DNA of 64,000 nucleotides from Prosopis cineraria (GCF_029017545.1 NW_026555333.1:40390277-40454276), one strand, 5' to 3'; positions 1-12,190 are shown, numbered from the stretch's first letter. Translations and numbers: made by a program. The notes: generated by a model not told the origin, from the letters alone.

Positions 1-740
1 TCAATTGAGGAGATTCAAATAAATGAAAATAGTATTCTGACAATTACTTATTAGTTACCACTTCTTAACAATGAAATCTATGAAATCAAGTTACCTTTTG
101 TACCTACGTGCGTGTGAAATTAATACATATTTTTTATAAATATAAAATAAATTATGGAAAATTAAATGTATGCCAAGTTTGTATGAGTCGGAAACTTAAG
201 TGTATCAATAATCTCCCTGGTTTTTAAAATTTCACAAAAAAAAATCCTCCTATACTACAAAAGTATATCTTTATGTAATTTGACAAAACATTAAAAATCC
301 ATAGGACTTTGGAGGGATTTATTAATTATTTACTCTCCAAACCACGAAAATAATTAATCTCTTAAATATCTGAACAAATGATACTCCTAATCTTATTAAA
401 AAAAAAAAGAAATAACTTTCCTGTAAAAAAAAATTCATAAGGTCACAATCACATCATGAATATTTTGTTGCAACTTATAACTCAACTAATTTTTTTATTG
501 AAAAAAATAAAACATTAAAAAGCAACAAAAAAAAATCTCAATCATCAATAAAAGTTTATCCTAGTGAATAAGAATTTGGTACATAACCTAACAGGTCATG
601 AAATCAAATCCAACTACAAATACGAATAAGAACTTCTCTAAAACTCCATGCTGCAAATTCTTAAGAAACATATCACTTTATGATGCTGAAAAGGTATCAG
701 AAACCGAGAAACAGGGCAACACCACCAAACAGAAGCTAAC

Positions 741-970
741 CTAGTACAAGTGGTCTTCTTCAAAACAAGCTTTTTCACTGCGTATGCACCCAATGAACAA
801 AAAGCAAGATACAGTTTAAGAGTATTGAATGAATGAACTGAAGAAGCAAAGACAAAAACCAAACACAAGCTTACCTTTGGCTTATGAGAAAATTCGGTCA
901 ATTTCTCCAAATTGGCATTCGGCAGAGTAGCTGCAGAAGAACTCAATAATCTCTCACACTTCCAGAGAAA
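741..970 (-). other. Two probable 5'-UTR exons
   Basis: On the minus strand an exon-like segment (about 970 to 875) ends with AAG|gtaagc. After an intron ending gcatacgcag, a 37-base exon (777 to 741) ends TAG|gttagc. The same two exons with the same splice borders occur at about 37,785-38,010. Neither copy has a good in-frame ATG, and exon 1 here contains an ATG followed quickly by a stop, so I read them as untranslated leader exons. They probably belonged to the CNL-type unit. An open frame through this region exists but begins at a TTG codon and crosses both splice donors, so I do not call it a gene. Confidence 0.45.
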
Positions 971-1008
971 AACAGATATATCTCGAACCTTTTTTTAAGG
1001 TCAAATGT

Positions 1009-1032
1009 GTGTATATATATATATATATATAT
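1009..1032. repeat. (TA)n microsatellite
   Basis: A run of alternating T and A, absent at the equivalent point of the second copy near 38,055, so it expanded after the blocks separated. Confidence 0.9.
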
Positions 1033-1324
1033 CACTGACTTTAATTGGTTGTGATAATTTTGACGTACAATTATTGTATCCAAAGGAAAATAATTCAGTA
1101 GATCCTAGCCACAGCCATGCGCCTATGCTTTGTCGGCTTCCACCGTCATCCTTATCATTTTCTTGCACACCACAGCTTTTCTACGTACTTGTTCCCTCTT
1201 TTCTTTCTTTCTTTTTAAATATTTTTCTTACTGTTATGGCAGTGAGAAAATTATCACAACATAGTTTTAACGGAAAAAAAGTTTCCACACTTACCGTCCA
1301 ATAATATCTCCAATTGAAATGGTT

Positions 1325-1880
1325 CCAATAAGCTCATGGTATTAATAATCAGACCAAACTAGCCGAATCATTTCAAAAATCAGTGACTCAATCTCTTGTT
1401 CGGTTTGAGTTTACTCTTAATCCGATGAGAGAGTGAACCGGTGTAACCCGATATAACCCGGATAACTCGGTGGGTTGACTGGGTTAACCGGGTTATTATT
1501 TTTTCAGACTTTTACCCCCTAAAATGACGTCATTTTTTTATTTTTTTTCATTTTTAATTTTTCAGAGCTTTGAGTTCGGAAATAAGATAATAAAAAAAGT
1601 AAAATTGAAGTCAAAAAATGAAAAATTAGAAGCAGAGCATGCTAAGTCCAAAAATATAATATTTTATTATTGTTAGACTTTTAAGTGATTGGATTTGGTT
1701 GAATGTTTTTATAATTAATGTCTTTTTATATAAATTGTATTATTTTAATCATCACCAATTTGTCACTGGTTCAACCCCCGATTCAACCCTGATTGAACAA
1801 CTAACCCGTTACCTAGTGCTATGACCGGTTTAATGACTGGTTCATTTTTACGTACCTTGAATAGGCTACAATAGGAGATT
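1325..1880. mobile_element. Non-autonomous hAT-like repeat remnant
   Basis: The segment carries clustered aaccgg/ccggtt and gggttaacc words at both ends (1,435-1,495 and 1,768-1,845) around an AT-rich core. This is the look of short hAT-like plant elements. It falls in the interval that is extra relative to the paralogous block at 38.1 kb. I could not define exact termini or a target duplication, and no transposase frame is present. Confidence 0.4.
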
Positions 1881-2813
1881 GTTTATGAGAAATAAAAAAA
1901 AATTATTGTGGACTTCTAAATTATACTTTTTTCATTCAAAAAATTAATGTAATGTATATTGAGTGTTTTAAGATATAATTAATATATTTTTTAAAACTAA
2001 ACTTATTAAATATTATTTTATATTTATTTTAAAATAAAATACTTTATTAAATAAAATAAATATAAAAAAATTATTAACTTAAATATAACTGACTACTTTA
2101 TTGAAATGTATAATTTAATTAAAAATATTTTTGTGAATAAATGAAGTATTAATATAACATAACCACACGTTTAAGAAAATAAAATTCTTATTAAGAATGA
2201 AGGAAATAAATCCACTATTATTTATATTACATGGAATTTATATTGATTGTAATTTTTATACAATTATAATATTTTAAAGACCATATAATAATTTCATGAA
2301 AACAAATATAAACGACAAAACAAGTTTGAGATTCATTTTAAAACAAATTCTTTTTACACACACATATATATTTAAATGAGTTGAGTCTCAACAATTCATT
2401 AACATCATGATATATTATACTTTTAAATTTAAAAAATACTTATAAAAATATTTATAAATCACATGCCATTAAAATCCTAACATTAGTAATGATATTTGAA
2501 CTTAAAAGCCTTATAAATTATGAATTAAAATCCACACCAATGAAATCAAATCTATATTTTATTCAAATTAATGTCATATTTTCTCTTGGCAATCATGTTT
2601 CCCGTTTACTTTTCCAGCCCCATTTCAATAATGCAAATGGTGGGACCGGGAGAATTGCAAAGTGCTCTTTATTTTTCAATCATTCATACAACTTTTCCAA
2701 AACTAACGGAGGCCTTTGACTTTGTTGCCTTTAAAATGTTACACTTGTCAGTAATGTATAATCAAACTATTGAAATAATAATAATTTCCCGAAATGCAAC
2801 ATTACTAATCAAC

Positions 2814-2816
<3 letters not shown>

Positions 2817-2849
<33 letters not shown>
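2817..2849. repeat. (CT)n microsatellite with (CA)n tail
   Basis: About 16 CT units followed by a short CA tract. In plants such GA/CT tracts are common in promoters and 5' UTRs, but no gene start is visible beside this one. Confidence 0.95.
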
Positions 2850-2852
<3 letters not shown>

Positions 2853-2949
2853 CATACACACACACAACTTATCCCTAACTACCCTATGCCAAAATTTTCT
2901 GGAATAAAGTTTAAAAAGAAAACAAAAAGGAAATATTACAAATAAGTTA

Positions 2950-3199
2950 CTCCCTCAATTCAAAAATATAAGGCATTTTTAATTGAATATCACTTTAGTA
3001 AAGTAGTTATCTACTTTTTAACTAACCTTATCTTTTCATATTTATCCCTATTAAACACCCTACAATAAATATAAAATTATTATCAATAGGGATACTATTG
3101 AAAAAAAGGCAATAATTACACTTCAAAAGACTAAAAATGTTTTATATTTTTTAACATTCAACTCCTCAAAAAATGTCTTACATTTTTAAATGAAGGAAG
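2950..3199. mobile_element. Stowaway-like MITE
   Basis: The left end is ctccctcaattcaaaaata and the right end is its imperfect reverse complement (tttttaaatgaaggaag). It is flanked on both sides by TA (2,948-2,949 and 3,200-3,201). The TA target duplication and the ctccctc terminus fit Tc1/mariner-derived Stowaway elements. A diverged copy lies at 39,104-39,355. Confidence 0.7.
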
Positions 3200-3201
3200 T
3201 A

Positions 3202-5075
3202 TGAATTATGAAAACTTTGTAAATTTTGATAGTTTGTGTACAAATGTTATAAGCTCAACTATAAACAATAGATATGAACTGGAAATAGTTTGTAAATTAC
3301 ACTTGTTTAATAAGTCCTAGAACCTTAATTAATTATAAAAATAAAAGACTCAATTTTTAAAGTTAGAATGTAAATTGGATAAATTCTTTAATTATAATTA
3401 GATTAACACTGTACAACTTATTTGCAACTAATCTTTTGTCATTTGCAATTAAATTTCTAGTATTTACAACCTATCTTTTCAAATTTACAAACTTTCTACA
3501 ATTTATAACTTATTTGTAATTTATTTTTTGAAGTTTTGCAACTGAAATATATGTCAATACAAAATCATTATGAACTTCAAACAAGAATAATAAAAGAATA
3601 TAGTTTTTTTAAAAAATAAATTTCACAAATCAATATAAAAGTATATGCATATTAATCTAGCACTTAGATTAATTTTTTTTTAAAAAAGGATAATTCCTCC
3701 AAATTGTATTAATGAATCCTCACTTGTGGTGGACAAATACTATAACTTCACTGAACATTTGAACCAAACTAACAAAAGAAAAACACAAAAACTAGAACCT
3801 TGATTCTTACATGCCAGCATATGACCACTCGTAATGATTATTAAAGGCAAAAATTAAACAATTTGTAAAATTTTAAATTCTGAAAACTTATTACAAATAC
3901 AAGTAATTAAGATCCCATTTGATTATTAGAAATGAATGAAATTAATTGAAAAAATAAAGACAAAAATAAACTAAATTACTCTTCTCTCATTACAAGCATG
4001 ATAAAACTTATTATATATTGCAAATATGAAAATTATCAAGCCTTCTAAAAATCTCATGAATTATGATTTATAACCTCATGAATGAAAGTTTCTCTCTTTC
4101 TCATGAATATGCTCATCACCTTAATTATCTTATTTTTATCTTTATATTTTTAATTCATTCTTTTCTAGCAAGCAAACAAAACCTAAATCATGTATTTTAA
4201 TAGTTATTTTTGCTGCCTCTGTTACAGAGTTAAACAGACATCTTTTTTTTTTTTTCTTCCCTAATTTCCTATGTCAATGTGAGTGTAATCTGAAACAGCC
4301 AAATGAAGGTTGTACTTCTACGTATGATTCTATTTTAATGCTGCCTCTATTTTATTTTATTTTCCATTTAAGGTTGCACACAACAAATAAAGAAATATAA
4401 TAAATATATAAATATATGACTTACTTTTAGTAAATTTACCCCTCATTTATTACAGGATTTAATATCTCTAGATGTAAAACCATGTAAGATGTAGAATGTT
4501 GCTATAAGAATGAAAAAAATCATTAAATATTGTTTTAGAACTCTAAAATAACATGTAATATAAAATAAAAATTTTCCCCTAAAATAACAAAATATAATGA
4601 AGCAGTCCAACTCACCCCAACTTTTGTTTTTAAAAAAAGACCAAATATAGTGAAACAGTGGAGGCATTTACATTAAAATCAACAAACAAAACCATATTAG
4701 TTAGCATAGGTACATTATGTATAGATATTTCTTAAGGTACTAAAAATTAAAGCAGTCATTAAACTGGTTAAGACAATGGTTTAAGAGTCTATAATTCAAC
4801 TAATCTTGATTAAAATAATACAATTAAATCAAATTAAAAATATAAAAATATTTGAATAAACCTTGCAAAGAGTAAAACTTAAATGAAAAGGCATTAGTAT
4901 ACAAGTAAATGAAATGTGTGTGTATAAATAAAATAAAATCCAATAAAAAATTATTAAGTCCAAATATGATGGACTGCTATTTCTTCTTCTCCTTCTTTTT
5001 TTAACTCAAAACAATATCGTTTGAGAAAATGATAATAAAAGCCTTCCGAATTATATAAAAAATAATTTAATCTCT
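3202..5075. other. Gene-free AT-rich stretch
   Basis: No frame with a domain, no splice-bounded coding segment and no RNA gene was seen. The sequence is low-complexity AT-rich DNA with scattered homopolymer runs, including a ten-base or longer T-run near 4,245. Confidence 0.6.
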
Positions 5076-5080
5076 CAAAA

Positions 5081-5660
5081 TGCCATAATTTTACTAAAGT
5101 TTCAAGGGACTTCTATGTTGATAAATGTTAAAGTAAAAAGATAATTTTACCCTTATTAAAAATTACAACATTTTTCTATAAATGAAAATAGTTGAACAAA
5201 AAATAACAACTTATTAAGTGTAATTTTTATTATTAAAAGTAAGTTCTAATCACAAATTTTTCTTAAAGAATAATAACTATTATTCTATGAATAGTAAGAG
5301 TTGAACATACTCTTATGAATAATAACTATTATTGTTTTCTTAAAGTGCCATAATTCTACTGAAGTTTCAAAAGACTTCTGTGTTAATAAATAATAGTTGA
5401 ACAAAAAATCACAACTTGTCAAATGCAATTTCTATTATTAAAAGCAAGTTCTAATCACAACTTTTACTTAAAGAATAATAACTATCGTTCTATGAATAGT
5501 AAGAGTTGAACAAGAAATTAAACTTGTTAAGTATAATTTCTTTTATTAAAAAATAAGTTTTCAAAATAACAAGCTTCAATCACAACTTTTATTTAAAAAA
5601 TAATAACTTTTATTCAAAAAATTACAATAATTAAATGAGAAATCGCAATTTATTAATAAG
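5081..5660. repeat. Degenerate tandem repeat, about 265-bp period
   Basis: The phrase tgccataatt(t/c)tact(a/g)aagtttca occurs at 5,081 and 5,346. Each is followed by aagttctaatcaca and by aagaataataacta...gaatagtaagagttgaac. A third, partial and more diverged copy runs from about 5,510 to 5,660. No coding frame is conserved between the copies. Confidence 0.7.
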
Positions 5661-5929
5661 GATAAAATGCTTTTTTCAGTTTAAAATTTATTAACACAAA
5701 AAGTCCCTAAAAATTTTAATAAAATTATGGTATATCAAGAGACCGAATTGTTATTTGTATAATTTAGGATATTTTATTGTCATTTTTCCTTATCATTTCA
5801 AGCTCAACAAAAGAAAAAATAAATATAAAAGCTAATATGATCAACTCGTCCAAATATTTTAATTGAATTGGTCAAAAGATTGGTTGATTGGTGGTAAGAC
5901 TAGAGAGCTAGAACATATTTTCAAGTATC

Positions 5930-6370
5930 TTCAAAACATTAGGTGTGCTTTTATGATCCTTATCCCACTCAATGGTGGAGGTAGGGGAGGACCACAGGTG
6001 CAAATAAAATTTAAGGATTATGATTTTTCAAAATAATAATTTAATAATTAAGTATAATTATGTCACTAGAACTAAAATTGTAATAATATATGTAGATTGA
6101 CTGTTATTTTTCCCTTTGAAAAATTATATTGAGCATGTTGTTGTGATTTTTTACATAAATATATATTCATATCTTATCTTGATTATTAAATATTATATAT
6201 CCAACAAGCTTTTGAATCCAAATATTTTTAATTTAATCCACAGGATGCAAATATCAAGACTAAGGGGGTTCAAAATTGCAAAATTTATATATGTACTTGC
6301 AATTCTTTTTTTCAAATTGAGGGGTACTTTTGTACACCTCATTCCAATGTGGCTTCGCCACTGATCCCAC
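5930..6370. mobile_element. Unclassified transposon-like repeat remnant
   Basis: The stretch has the GC-richer ends ggtggaggtaggggagg and gtggcttcgccactg around a low-complexity AT core. Such short GC-rich ends are common in dispersed plant repeats. No clear target duplication was found. The open frames on both strands here look like chance frames, with no recognisable domain. Confidence 0.3.
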
Positions 6371-7160
6371 TGATCAACAGCTAAAAATGACAATTCGTGT
6401 GTATGTGTCTGTATATATATAAACATATACATACATTCACACGTGTATCATACATCCACGCACACACATATGAATAATGTTTTAAATTTAAAAATAGAAT
6501 TTTCAAATATAGAAATTAAGTTACCATATTAAGTTTCTCTATAAACTATAATTTGTCAGACAACAATATTTTTATTTATACTGATGGCAAATTCAAAAGA
6601 TTCTTGTAATATTAAAAATATGCTGTAATTTCAGGGAACATGAGGAGTAATTTTACTTATTTTTAGACAAAAATTTATCAAAAACTTAACAGTTCTTAAT
6701 TCCTTCATTCAGGACTTAACTATCATTTACCGTGTTGACATATTTTTAAAAAGGAACATGACAATTAAATTCTAAAAGATTGAAATATTCATAATTAGGT
6801 TCCTGGTAAATTTTTCAAAAAAAAAAGTTGCAAATATTTATTCAAATAATTGTAAATTCAGATGTTCTAATTGAAAATAAGATATTTAAGTTTCCTATTA
6901 AGATTCCTCTTTGCAACCATCTAAATCAATTTTTACAACCCATTTTTTAAGAAATTTTTACCTGGAATATAGCTCTTTAATTTCTTTGTTTTTTTTTTGA
7001 GACTTTACCGTCATTTAACTTTTTAAAAATTCGGTAAATCATTTTTTAAGAAATTGAGTATCTCACAACGGAACTAAAACTGATTATGCTCATCAATACT
7101 ATTATGAGTGGACCATTAACAAAATTACAGAAGATATCACATGTGGGCTGACTAAAAGCT
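6371..7160. other. Gene-free stretch
   Basis: A short TA/CA-rich tract at 6,396-6,472 is followed by AT-rich DNA. I see nothing coding before the cassette exons that begin at 7,164. Confidence 0.5.
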
Positions 7161-7163
7161 TAC

Positions 7164-7363
7164 CTTTGAAAGTTCATTGGACAAAGAGTTAGGACAAGAT
7201 GTAGAAGCTTCAAATCAGCTTCCTTTAACATCCTGGAGAGCAATAAAACATAGGTAAGTACGTGTTATTTAGCATTTGAAACAGTTGATAGAGCTTTTCT
7301 CACATTTTTCTTTGATATATTTCCCTCTTGTTGAGCATTTTGATCTTGTGGCTCTTTAACGCT
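7164..7363 (-). pseudogene. Cassette exon pair, decayed (distal copy)
   Basis: Two short exon-like segments of the family described at 9,501-14,256. The first on the minus strand (about 7,363-7,304) reads SVKEPQDQ...ISKKN and ends at gtgaga. The second (7,232-7,164) starts after tctccag, reads DVKGS, then a TGA stop, then FEAS...NELSK, and ends at gtaagc, for 69 bases or 23 codons. The type-1 then type-2 order matches the pairs at 7,866-8,065 and 9,954-10,133, so the array was extended by pairwise duplication. The in-frame stop shows that this pair no longer encodes a continuous product. Confidence 0.6.
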
Positions 7364-7619
7364 GTGTGTAGCAGAGAAATGTGAGAATAAGTTGCAACCG
7401 TGGCATTATGTATATAACTGGGTCAGCTGTACAAAGCATCGGTTTATTTATTTTTTTTTAATTTTTCCAAGAACTTCATTATCTATAATTTTCTTACTGC
7501 TAGGAACTCATTCAATAAAAAATTATACCTTAAAACTCTGAGCAGCACCAAATAGAAAAAGAAGTGAGATTAACTAATGTCACATGCATAAAAAAAGAAA
7601 TAGGTGACAGGATTGGGAC

Positions 7620-7720
7620 ATGGAGATTGATGGCTCTTCAATGGCGACATCAATAATAGGATTGGTCTCTGCCTTCTTCAGTATCTATAATTGGTTGGTT
7701 GATCGTGAATTTTTCCAGAA
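7620..7720 (-). pseudogene. Decayed type-3 cassette remnant
   Basis: The minus strand resembles the VNQ(R/T)E...IEK exon seen intact at 11,878-11,958: a lysine/asparagine-rich start, then INQPIIDTEEGR. It has shifted frames and a stop. The plus-strand frame across the same bases is a chance frame. Confidence 0.35.
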
Positions 7721-7865
7721 CAATATAAACAAAATAGTTAGAGAGAGAAAAATTTGTCTTAAGGTAGCAGCAGACATGAAACATATTTTTTTCTTCTTCA
7801 TTTGTCTTAAGGTGTTAGAAAGGATCTTATGACATTTATGTGAAGAAAAGTATTAAAAATCTTAC

Positions 7866-8065
7866 ATTTGAAAGTGCTTTAGGCAGAAAATTGGGATCAT
7901 ATATAGAAACTTCAAAGCTTTCTTTAACATCCTGGGGAGCATCAAAACATAAATAAGTATGAATTATGTAGTATTTAAAATAATTTATAGATTTTTTTTC
8001 CTCACATCATTCTTTAATATATTATTTTTTTCTTGAGAATTTTATTCTTGTGGCTCTTCAGTGCT
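7866..8065 (-). pseudogene. Cassette exon pair, decayed
   Basis: The type-1 segment (8,065-8,006, exactly 60 bases) reads STEEPQE, stop, NSQEKNNILKND, so it carries an in-frame TAA. The type-2 segment (7,931-7,866, 66 bases) is open: DVKESFEVSIYDPNFLPKAL. It lies between a clear acceptor (cccag) and donor (gtaaga). The spacing and order are the same as in the neighbouring pairs. Confidence 0.6.
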
Positions 8066-8069
8066 CTGT

Positions 8070-9475
8070 GTAACTGAGAGAAGTGAGGATAATTAAGTGG
8101 CAATTATGGCATTGTGCATATGATTTGCTCAGCTTATAATGATTCTATATCAAGAAAAGAGCTTATCAGTATGCTTACTATTTCATTGGAAGGAGAAATA
8201 ACCAAGTGATTACTTGATGAAATTAACAAGATAATTTGGGTTTTAAATTCATTGATGAAATTATTAGCTTTTGCATCTATCGTTTTGTAAAATCCTTTGA
8301 TATTTAAACCTTTTGTTTTTAAATAGGATCTCAAGTTTTTACCATTAAATAAATAAACATTATTTAAAATAAAACTAAATTAGAGTTATAGAGAATACGG
8401 AAGTGTGAGATACCATTCGTTTGTAAAACATAGCAAAAGGGGGGTGAATGTCATCTCACAACACTATGAGTCATTTGTCATGACCAACAATACATTCACC
8501 GCAACGGACCACATAGAGGCTAGTTTGGTTTATATAATAGTCAACGTTCTATACATAAACAGTGGGGGTAATTTGCTTGAAATTTCAAAGTTTAAGGTCT
8601 AAAATACTACTCGAGTAATAGTTTAGAGTCTGTAGCACTAATTAGCAAATGCCACATCGGCAAGGGATTGCCACATTAGCATTTGACTGGGCCCCATGGT
8701 GAATAGTAACAGTATTAACAAAAAGTTAAATGTAGCATTTAATTTGCTATAAATTTAAAAGTTTAGGATTCATTTTATAAATTTTAAGAGTTCAGGGTCT
8801 ACGGCGCTTTTCACACAATATTTTAGGGTCTATTTTGCTCATTAATCCTAATATTTAGTAATTTAAATATTATTATATTAAAACATTATACCACCCAATT
8901 TAATATTTTAATATTTTTTATATTTTGCAATTTTGCATTAAAATTGAAGGGAATGAACCTCCAAATTAACAAAGAGATTTTTTCTTCTTATCTCTCCATT
9001 TTTCTCTTGTTAAGTAACTTTTTTTATAGTACATTAATTAAATAAAATATATCTTTTAAATAAATATTTTTGTTTGCATATTGTTGGTCTTAATTTGTCA
9101 TGTTTTTTATTTTACTCTTAACACTATAATGTATAGAGAGTATTAAATTTGATTAGTGCAATATTTTGGAGGAATATCATTAGTTGACCAAAAAAATTAT
9201 AGAAAATAACCTAAAAAGTTAATGAACTTAACTAATACTAAAAATATAAGTAAATTCTAATATGCGCAAAAGGTGTAACGATTTGGGTATTATCTTAGTA
9301 AGAAAATAAAAAATTAATATATAAAAATAAAAAGTCATGTATAATTAAATTTATAAAATCATAGTTTGAATTTTTAACATTTAAAAAGTAATTTACAAAT
9401 TTTGAATGAATATTTATAAATAATAATATTTAAATTATTAAATTTTATTTTAAAAAGACTTCAAGGAATCCAATG
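8070..9475. other. Gene-free stretch with a possible repeat remnant at 8,640-8,860
   Basis: No coding exon was recognised. The segment around 8,650-8,700 (tgccacatcggcaa...ttgccacatta) has a short imperfect inverted repeat and is more GC-rich than its surroundings. It may be a transposon end. The rest is AT-rich filler. Confidence 0.45.
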
Positions 9476-9500
9476 CTAATAGAAAAAAAAATTAAGATAC

Positions 9501-9856
9501 CCAATATCTTGAGCTTCATTCAAAAGCCTAGAAAATTTGTTCAATATAGCAAATGCTTGCTTGAAAGAATAAATAATGCCTGCAAAATCTTGGTGCACTG
9601 ATTGTATTGCATCTTTAAGTCCATGGGATAAAACTCCATCATCAAAAGAAAGATGAAACAAGAAGTTGAGAGCATTATGAAGGCCAAGACTACTGGAATC
9701 TGAAGTAACTACGTCCTTAAGAGGCATCTTCAAACAAGCATCCAGATCAACCAAGGCCTTTGCCACTAGCTGATCATCCTCAATGTCTTGAAGCTCTATT
9801 ATGGGCTTTGCTTTAGTGTCTTTATCAATGTCCATCTCAGTTCCTTTGAACTTGAT
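9501..9856 (-). pseudogene. Helical-domain exon, truncated copy 2
   Basis: An exon-like segment bounded by an acceptor (ggaatcag) and a possible donor (gtatct). It is open for about 118 codons. After an acidic start (MDIDKDTKAKP) comes the helical segment KALVDLDACLKMPLKDV, then LHNALNFLFHLSFDDG, then SFKQAFAILNKFSRLL. The same domain begins in the exon at 10,484-11,320, where a long coiled coil follows. Here the coiled coil is missing. I do not recognise a named family with certainty. The amphipathic leucine-rich pattern suggests a helical, possibly dimerising protein. This copy has no internal stop but is truncated and cut off from a full gene. Confidence 0.55.
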
Positions 9857-9953
9857 CTGATTCCAAATAAAATAGAACATTTGAAGAAGCATTATTTAAT
9901 CAGTTGCAAAATATATGTATAAAAAAGAGAGAATATTAAAACCGTTAGCTTAC

Positions 9954-10133
9954 ATGTGAAAATGCTTCAGGTAGAGAAGCAGAACCTTCAATCCTTCCTC
10001 TATCATCCTGCATAGAGCAAAAGATATATGAGTTTAGTAATATAGAATTTAAATATGTTGAAAGAGTTTTTTCTACATTTTTCTTTGATATAGTGTCCTC
10101 TTGAACACATTGATCCGCTGGCTCTTCTACACT
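9954..10133 (-). pseudogene. Cassette exon pair, both open
   Basis: The type-1 segment (10,133-10,077) follows ctctgctacag and reads SVEEPADQC...ISKKN before gtagaa. The type-2 segment (10,007-9,954, 54 bases) reads DDRGRIEGSASLPEAFSH between ctatgcag and gtaagc. Both are open, whole-codon in length and have usable splice signals. They may once have been joined to the truncated helical-domain exon at 9,501-9,856 as a second, shorter copy of the cassette gene. Confidence 0.6.
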
Positions 10134-10483
10134 CTGTAGCAGAGAAAAGTAAGAACAAGTTACTGTATATGGCATTTATGTATATAATCAAGTTAGATAC
10201 ATAAAGCATTACTTTTACTCCATCATGAATTTTATTATTTCCAATTCAAGTTTCTCCAAGATTTTACATAGAGAAATCACTATAGGTTTATATGGCAACA
10301 AATCAATAATCAATTCAGAATTTGTTCATGAAGATGGCATTGTTATAGCCATTTTGAAACTAAGCATTGTTTCTTTGAGACTTTAAGCAGAAATATATTT
10401 GAAAAAGTAATATTAGAATTATGTCATTTACAGTAGAAGAAAAACATGGCTAAAAACTAAGGTCTTCAAATTAAAGATGCAAA

Positions 10484-11320
10484 CCTTTCTCAGATTTTTT
10501 GAAGCAATAGACGGCACAGATTGGTTAGTTCTAACCTCTGTAGAAAGATTATCGATCTCTGATGCCGCTTGAACTTCAGTTTCTCTGCTATGAATTTGTT
10601 CTGTGTTTTTTTCTGCAATATTCTTTTGTGGATTCACTATTATCATCCAATACTGACTGCACTATTTGATAAGCATCCACAACTATGTAGTTATGCTGAA
10701 ATTGGCTACACAGAATAGACCATTTATGATAAACCTCAAACAATTGCTGCTGAGCTTTCCTTTGATCTTTTACCATTTCAGACTTTCGCTTTGTCACATT
10801 CTCACAATCTTTCATGAACGCCTGATTTCAACTACACATTTCTCTTTTTTCTCCTGAAGAGATGATATCTTGGCCTCATCATATTGCATCTCTTTCTCCA
10901 ACCTAGAGATCTATTCCGTGAACCTAACTTCCTTCTCTTGAGTGTCATCTATAAACTTGGGAAATTTCTTAATGGTAGCTAATGCTTACTTGAGAAATAT
11001 AGAATTCTTGGAAATTCTTGGAGCAAAGACTGTGTTATAGCTTTAAGTCTAAGAGATAAGGCTTCATCTTTAAAAGAAAGGCAAGACAAAAAGTTAAGAG
11101 CTGTAAGAAGATGAAGGCTATTAGGCTCTGAGTCTGCTATGTCCTTGAGATGCATCTTCAAATAGACTTCTAAATCTGCAAGGGCATTCACAACAAATTC
11201 ATCTTTGGTGGTAGAAACAACAGGTGCTGATGTTGGTAATTGCTCAGCACCAAAATCTTGAAGATTTGTTACAGGACTAGTCTTTGTCTCTTTCTCAGTT
11301 TGATTGACATTGATTTCCTC
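10484..11320 (-). pseudogene. Large helical/coiled-coil exon with frameshifts
   Basis: Begins after cacttag with EEINVNQTEKETKTSP, followed by a linker. Next comes the helical domain: NALADLEVYLKMHLKDIAD, LLTALNFLSCLSFKDE, and SLRLKAITQSLLQEFP. A frameshift near 10,990 and stops at about 10,970-10,800 interrupt the following coiled coil, whose fragments read LEKEMQYDEAKISSLQEKK and KRKSEMVKDQRKAQQQLFEV. The segment HKWSILCSQFQHNYIV comes next. One more frameshift follows, and a final open segment ends at a possible donor near 10,484. The heptad-like spacing of hydrophobic residues supports a coiled coil. I do not recognise the family by name; related coiled-coil tails may occur in plant-specific repeat proteins. 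Confidence 0.6.
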
Positions 11321-11597
11321 CTAAGTGAAAAAATGCATATAAAAATGCATTAGGTTTCCAAGTTACTTTTGATCAGAAGGTAAGAAATATATAGATAATA
11401 ACTTGTAACATTACTTATAAAGTTATAACGGAATTTAATTCATTTTGAAAACAAAGATATAACTGACAAGATTGTTAATATTAATCACTTAAAATTGACA
11501 CGCAAATTTTATAATCTCATACGTGGGAAATCTAAAGATTTATTATACCTAGATACCCGTTTTAGGGTGAAAAAAATAATAAAAACAATTAGCTTAC

Positions 11598-11684
11598 ATG
11601 GGGTAATGATGGTTGTGAAAGAATTGATGATGTAACTATCCTAGCATTTTCTATTATTAAACCTTCAATTCTCCCTTTAGCACC
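11598..11684 (-). pseudogene. Cassette exon, type 2, open (29 codons)
   Basis: Bounded by aatgcag and gtaagc, 87 bases long. It reads GAKGRIEGLIIENARIV and then an S/L/P-rich tail ending LPH. The shared RIEG/RYEG core links it to the exons at 9,954-10,007, 12,914-12,955 and 13,430-13,558. Confidence 0.6.
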
Positions 11685-11877
11685 CTGCATTGGACCAAAT
11701 TATATGTTTTAGTTTTATTATGTGAATCAATTGATTGAGCTTATTTTACAATCCTCCTTTGACACAAACATGGACATGCTTGTAATTAAAACACAAAAAA
11801 TAAAAAGGTGATTAAATAAAGTGACAAACATGAAAAAGAAATAGGTGAAAGGCATAGATCAGTGAGATTGCATGTAC

Positions 11878-11958
11878 CTTTGTCATCTCATTCATGACAG
11901 TACCAACAATTGGATTGGTTTTAATGCCTTTTTCAATAACTGGTTCTCGTTGGTTGAC
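11878..11958 (-). pseudogene. Cassette exon, type 3, open (27 codons)
   Basis: Begins after aaccaag and ends at gtacat. It reads VNQREPVIEKGIKTNPIVG and then TVMNEMTK. It resembles the start of the large coiled-coil exon (VNQTEKETKTSP), suggesting that the two arose from one ancestor. Decayed relatives lie at about 46,575-46,665 and 57,905-57,975. Confidence 0.55.
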
Positions 11959-12064
11959 CTTGGTTTTTCCAAGAACAAAATAAACAAAATAGTTAGAAGA
12001 AATAATCAAAAACCTTATCTCATATAGTTATATAATCACATAAGTGAGATTGTAAGTTCTAAGG

Positions 12065-12190
12065 AGATGCATAGGGAAATGCTTTAGGCAAAGAAGTTAT
12101 TAAGGAGCTCTGAAGTGATCTTTTTATGTGCTAAATGAATTGATCATGCAACTATAATAACATTATGTTGTTGAACCTTCTAGTTATCTA
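12065..12190 (-). pseudogene. Cassette exon remnant with stops
   Basis: The minus strand contains SLQSSLITSLPKAFP, which resembles the LQGSLVSPPKPLP end of the exon at 13,430-13,558. The splice borders are poor and the upstream part has a stop. Diverged counterparts are visible near 46,860-46,960 and 58,170-58,290. Confidence 0.4.

Larger units (their letters stand above)
1..1100. repeat. Paralogous 5' block, copy 1 (partner 36,998-38,121)
   Basis: Base-by-base reading shows the same order of sequence here and at 36,998-38,121. Both begin with caattgaggagat and share cgtgcgtgtgaaatta, the spliced segments at 741-970 and the run up to gaaaataattca. The two then diverge near 1,100 and 38,121. 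Both copies lie in the same orientation. In the second locus the block sits upstream (on the minus strand) of sequence matching the 5' flank of CNL pseudogene A. I therefore infer that this copy is the 5' block of another unit lying to the left of the window. Confidence 0.8.

Noticed and set aside
638..946. A 102-codon minus-strand protein
   Set aside because: It starts at TTG and reads through two conserved splice donors. The exon structure shared with 37.8-38.0 kb fits an untranslated leader better.
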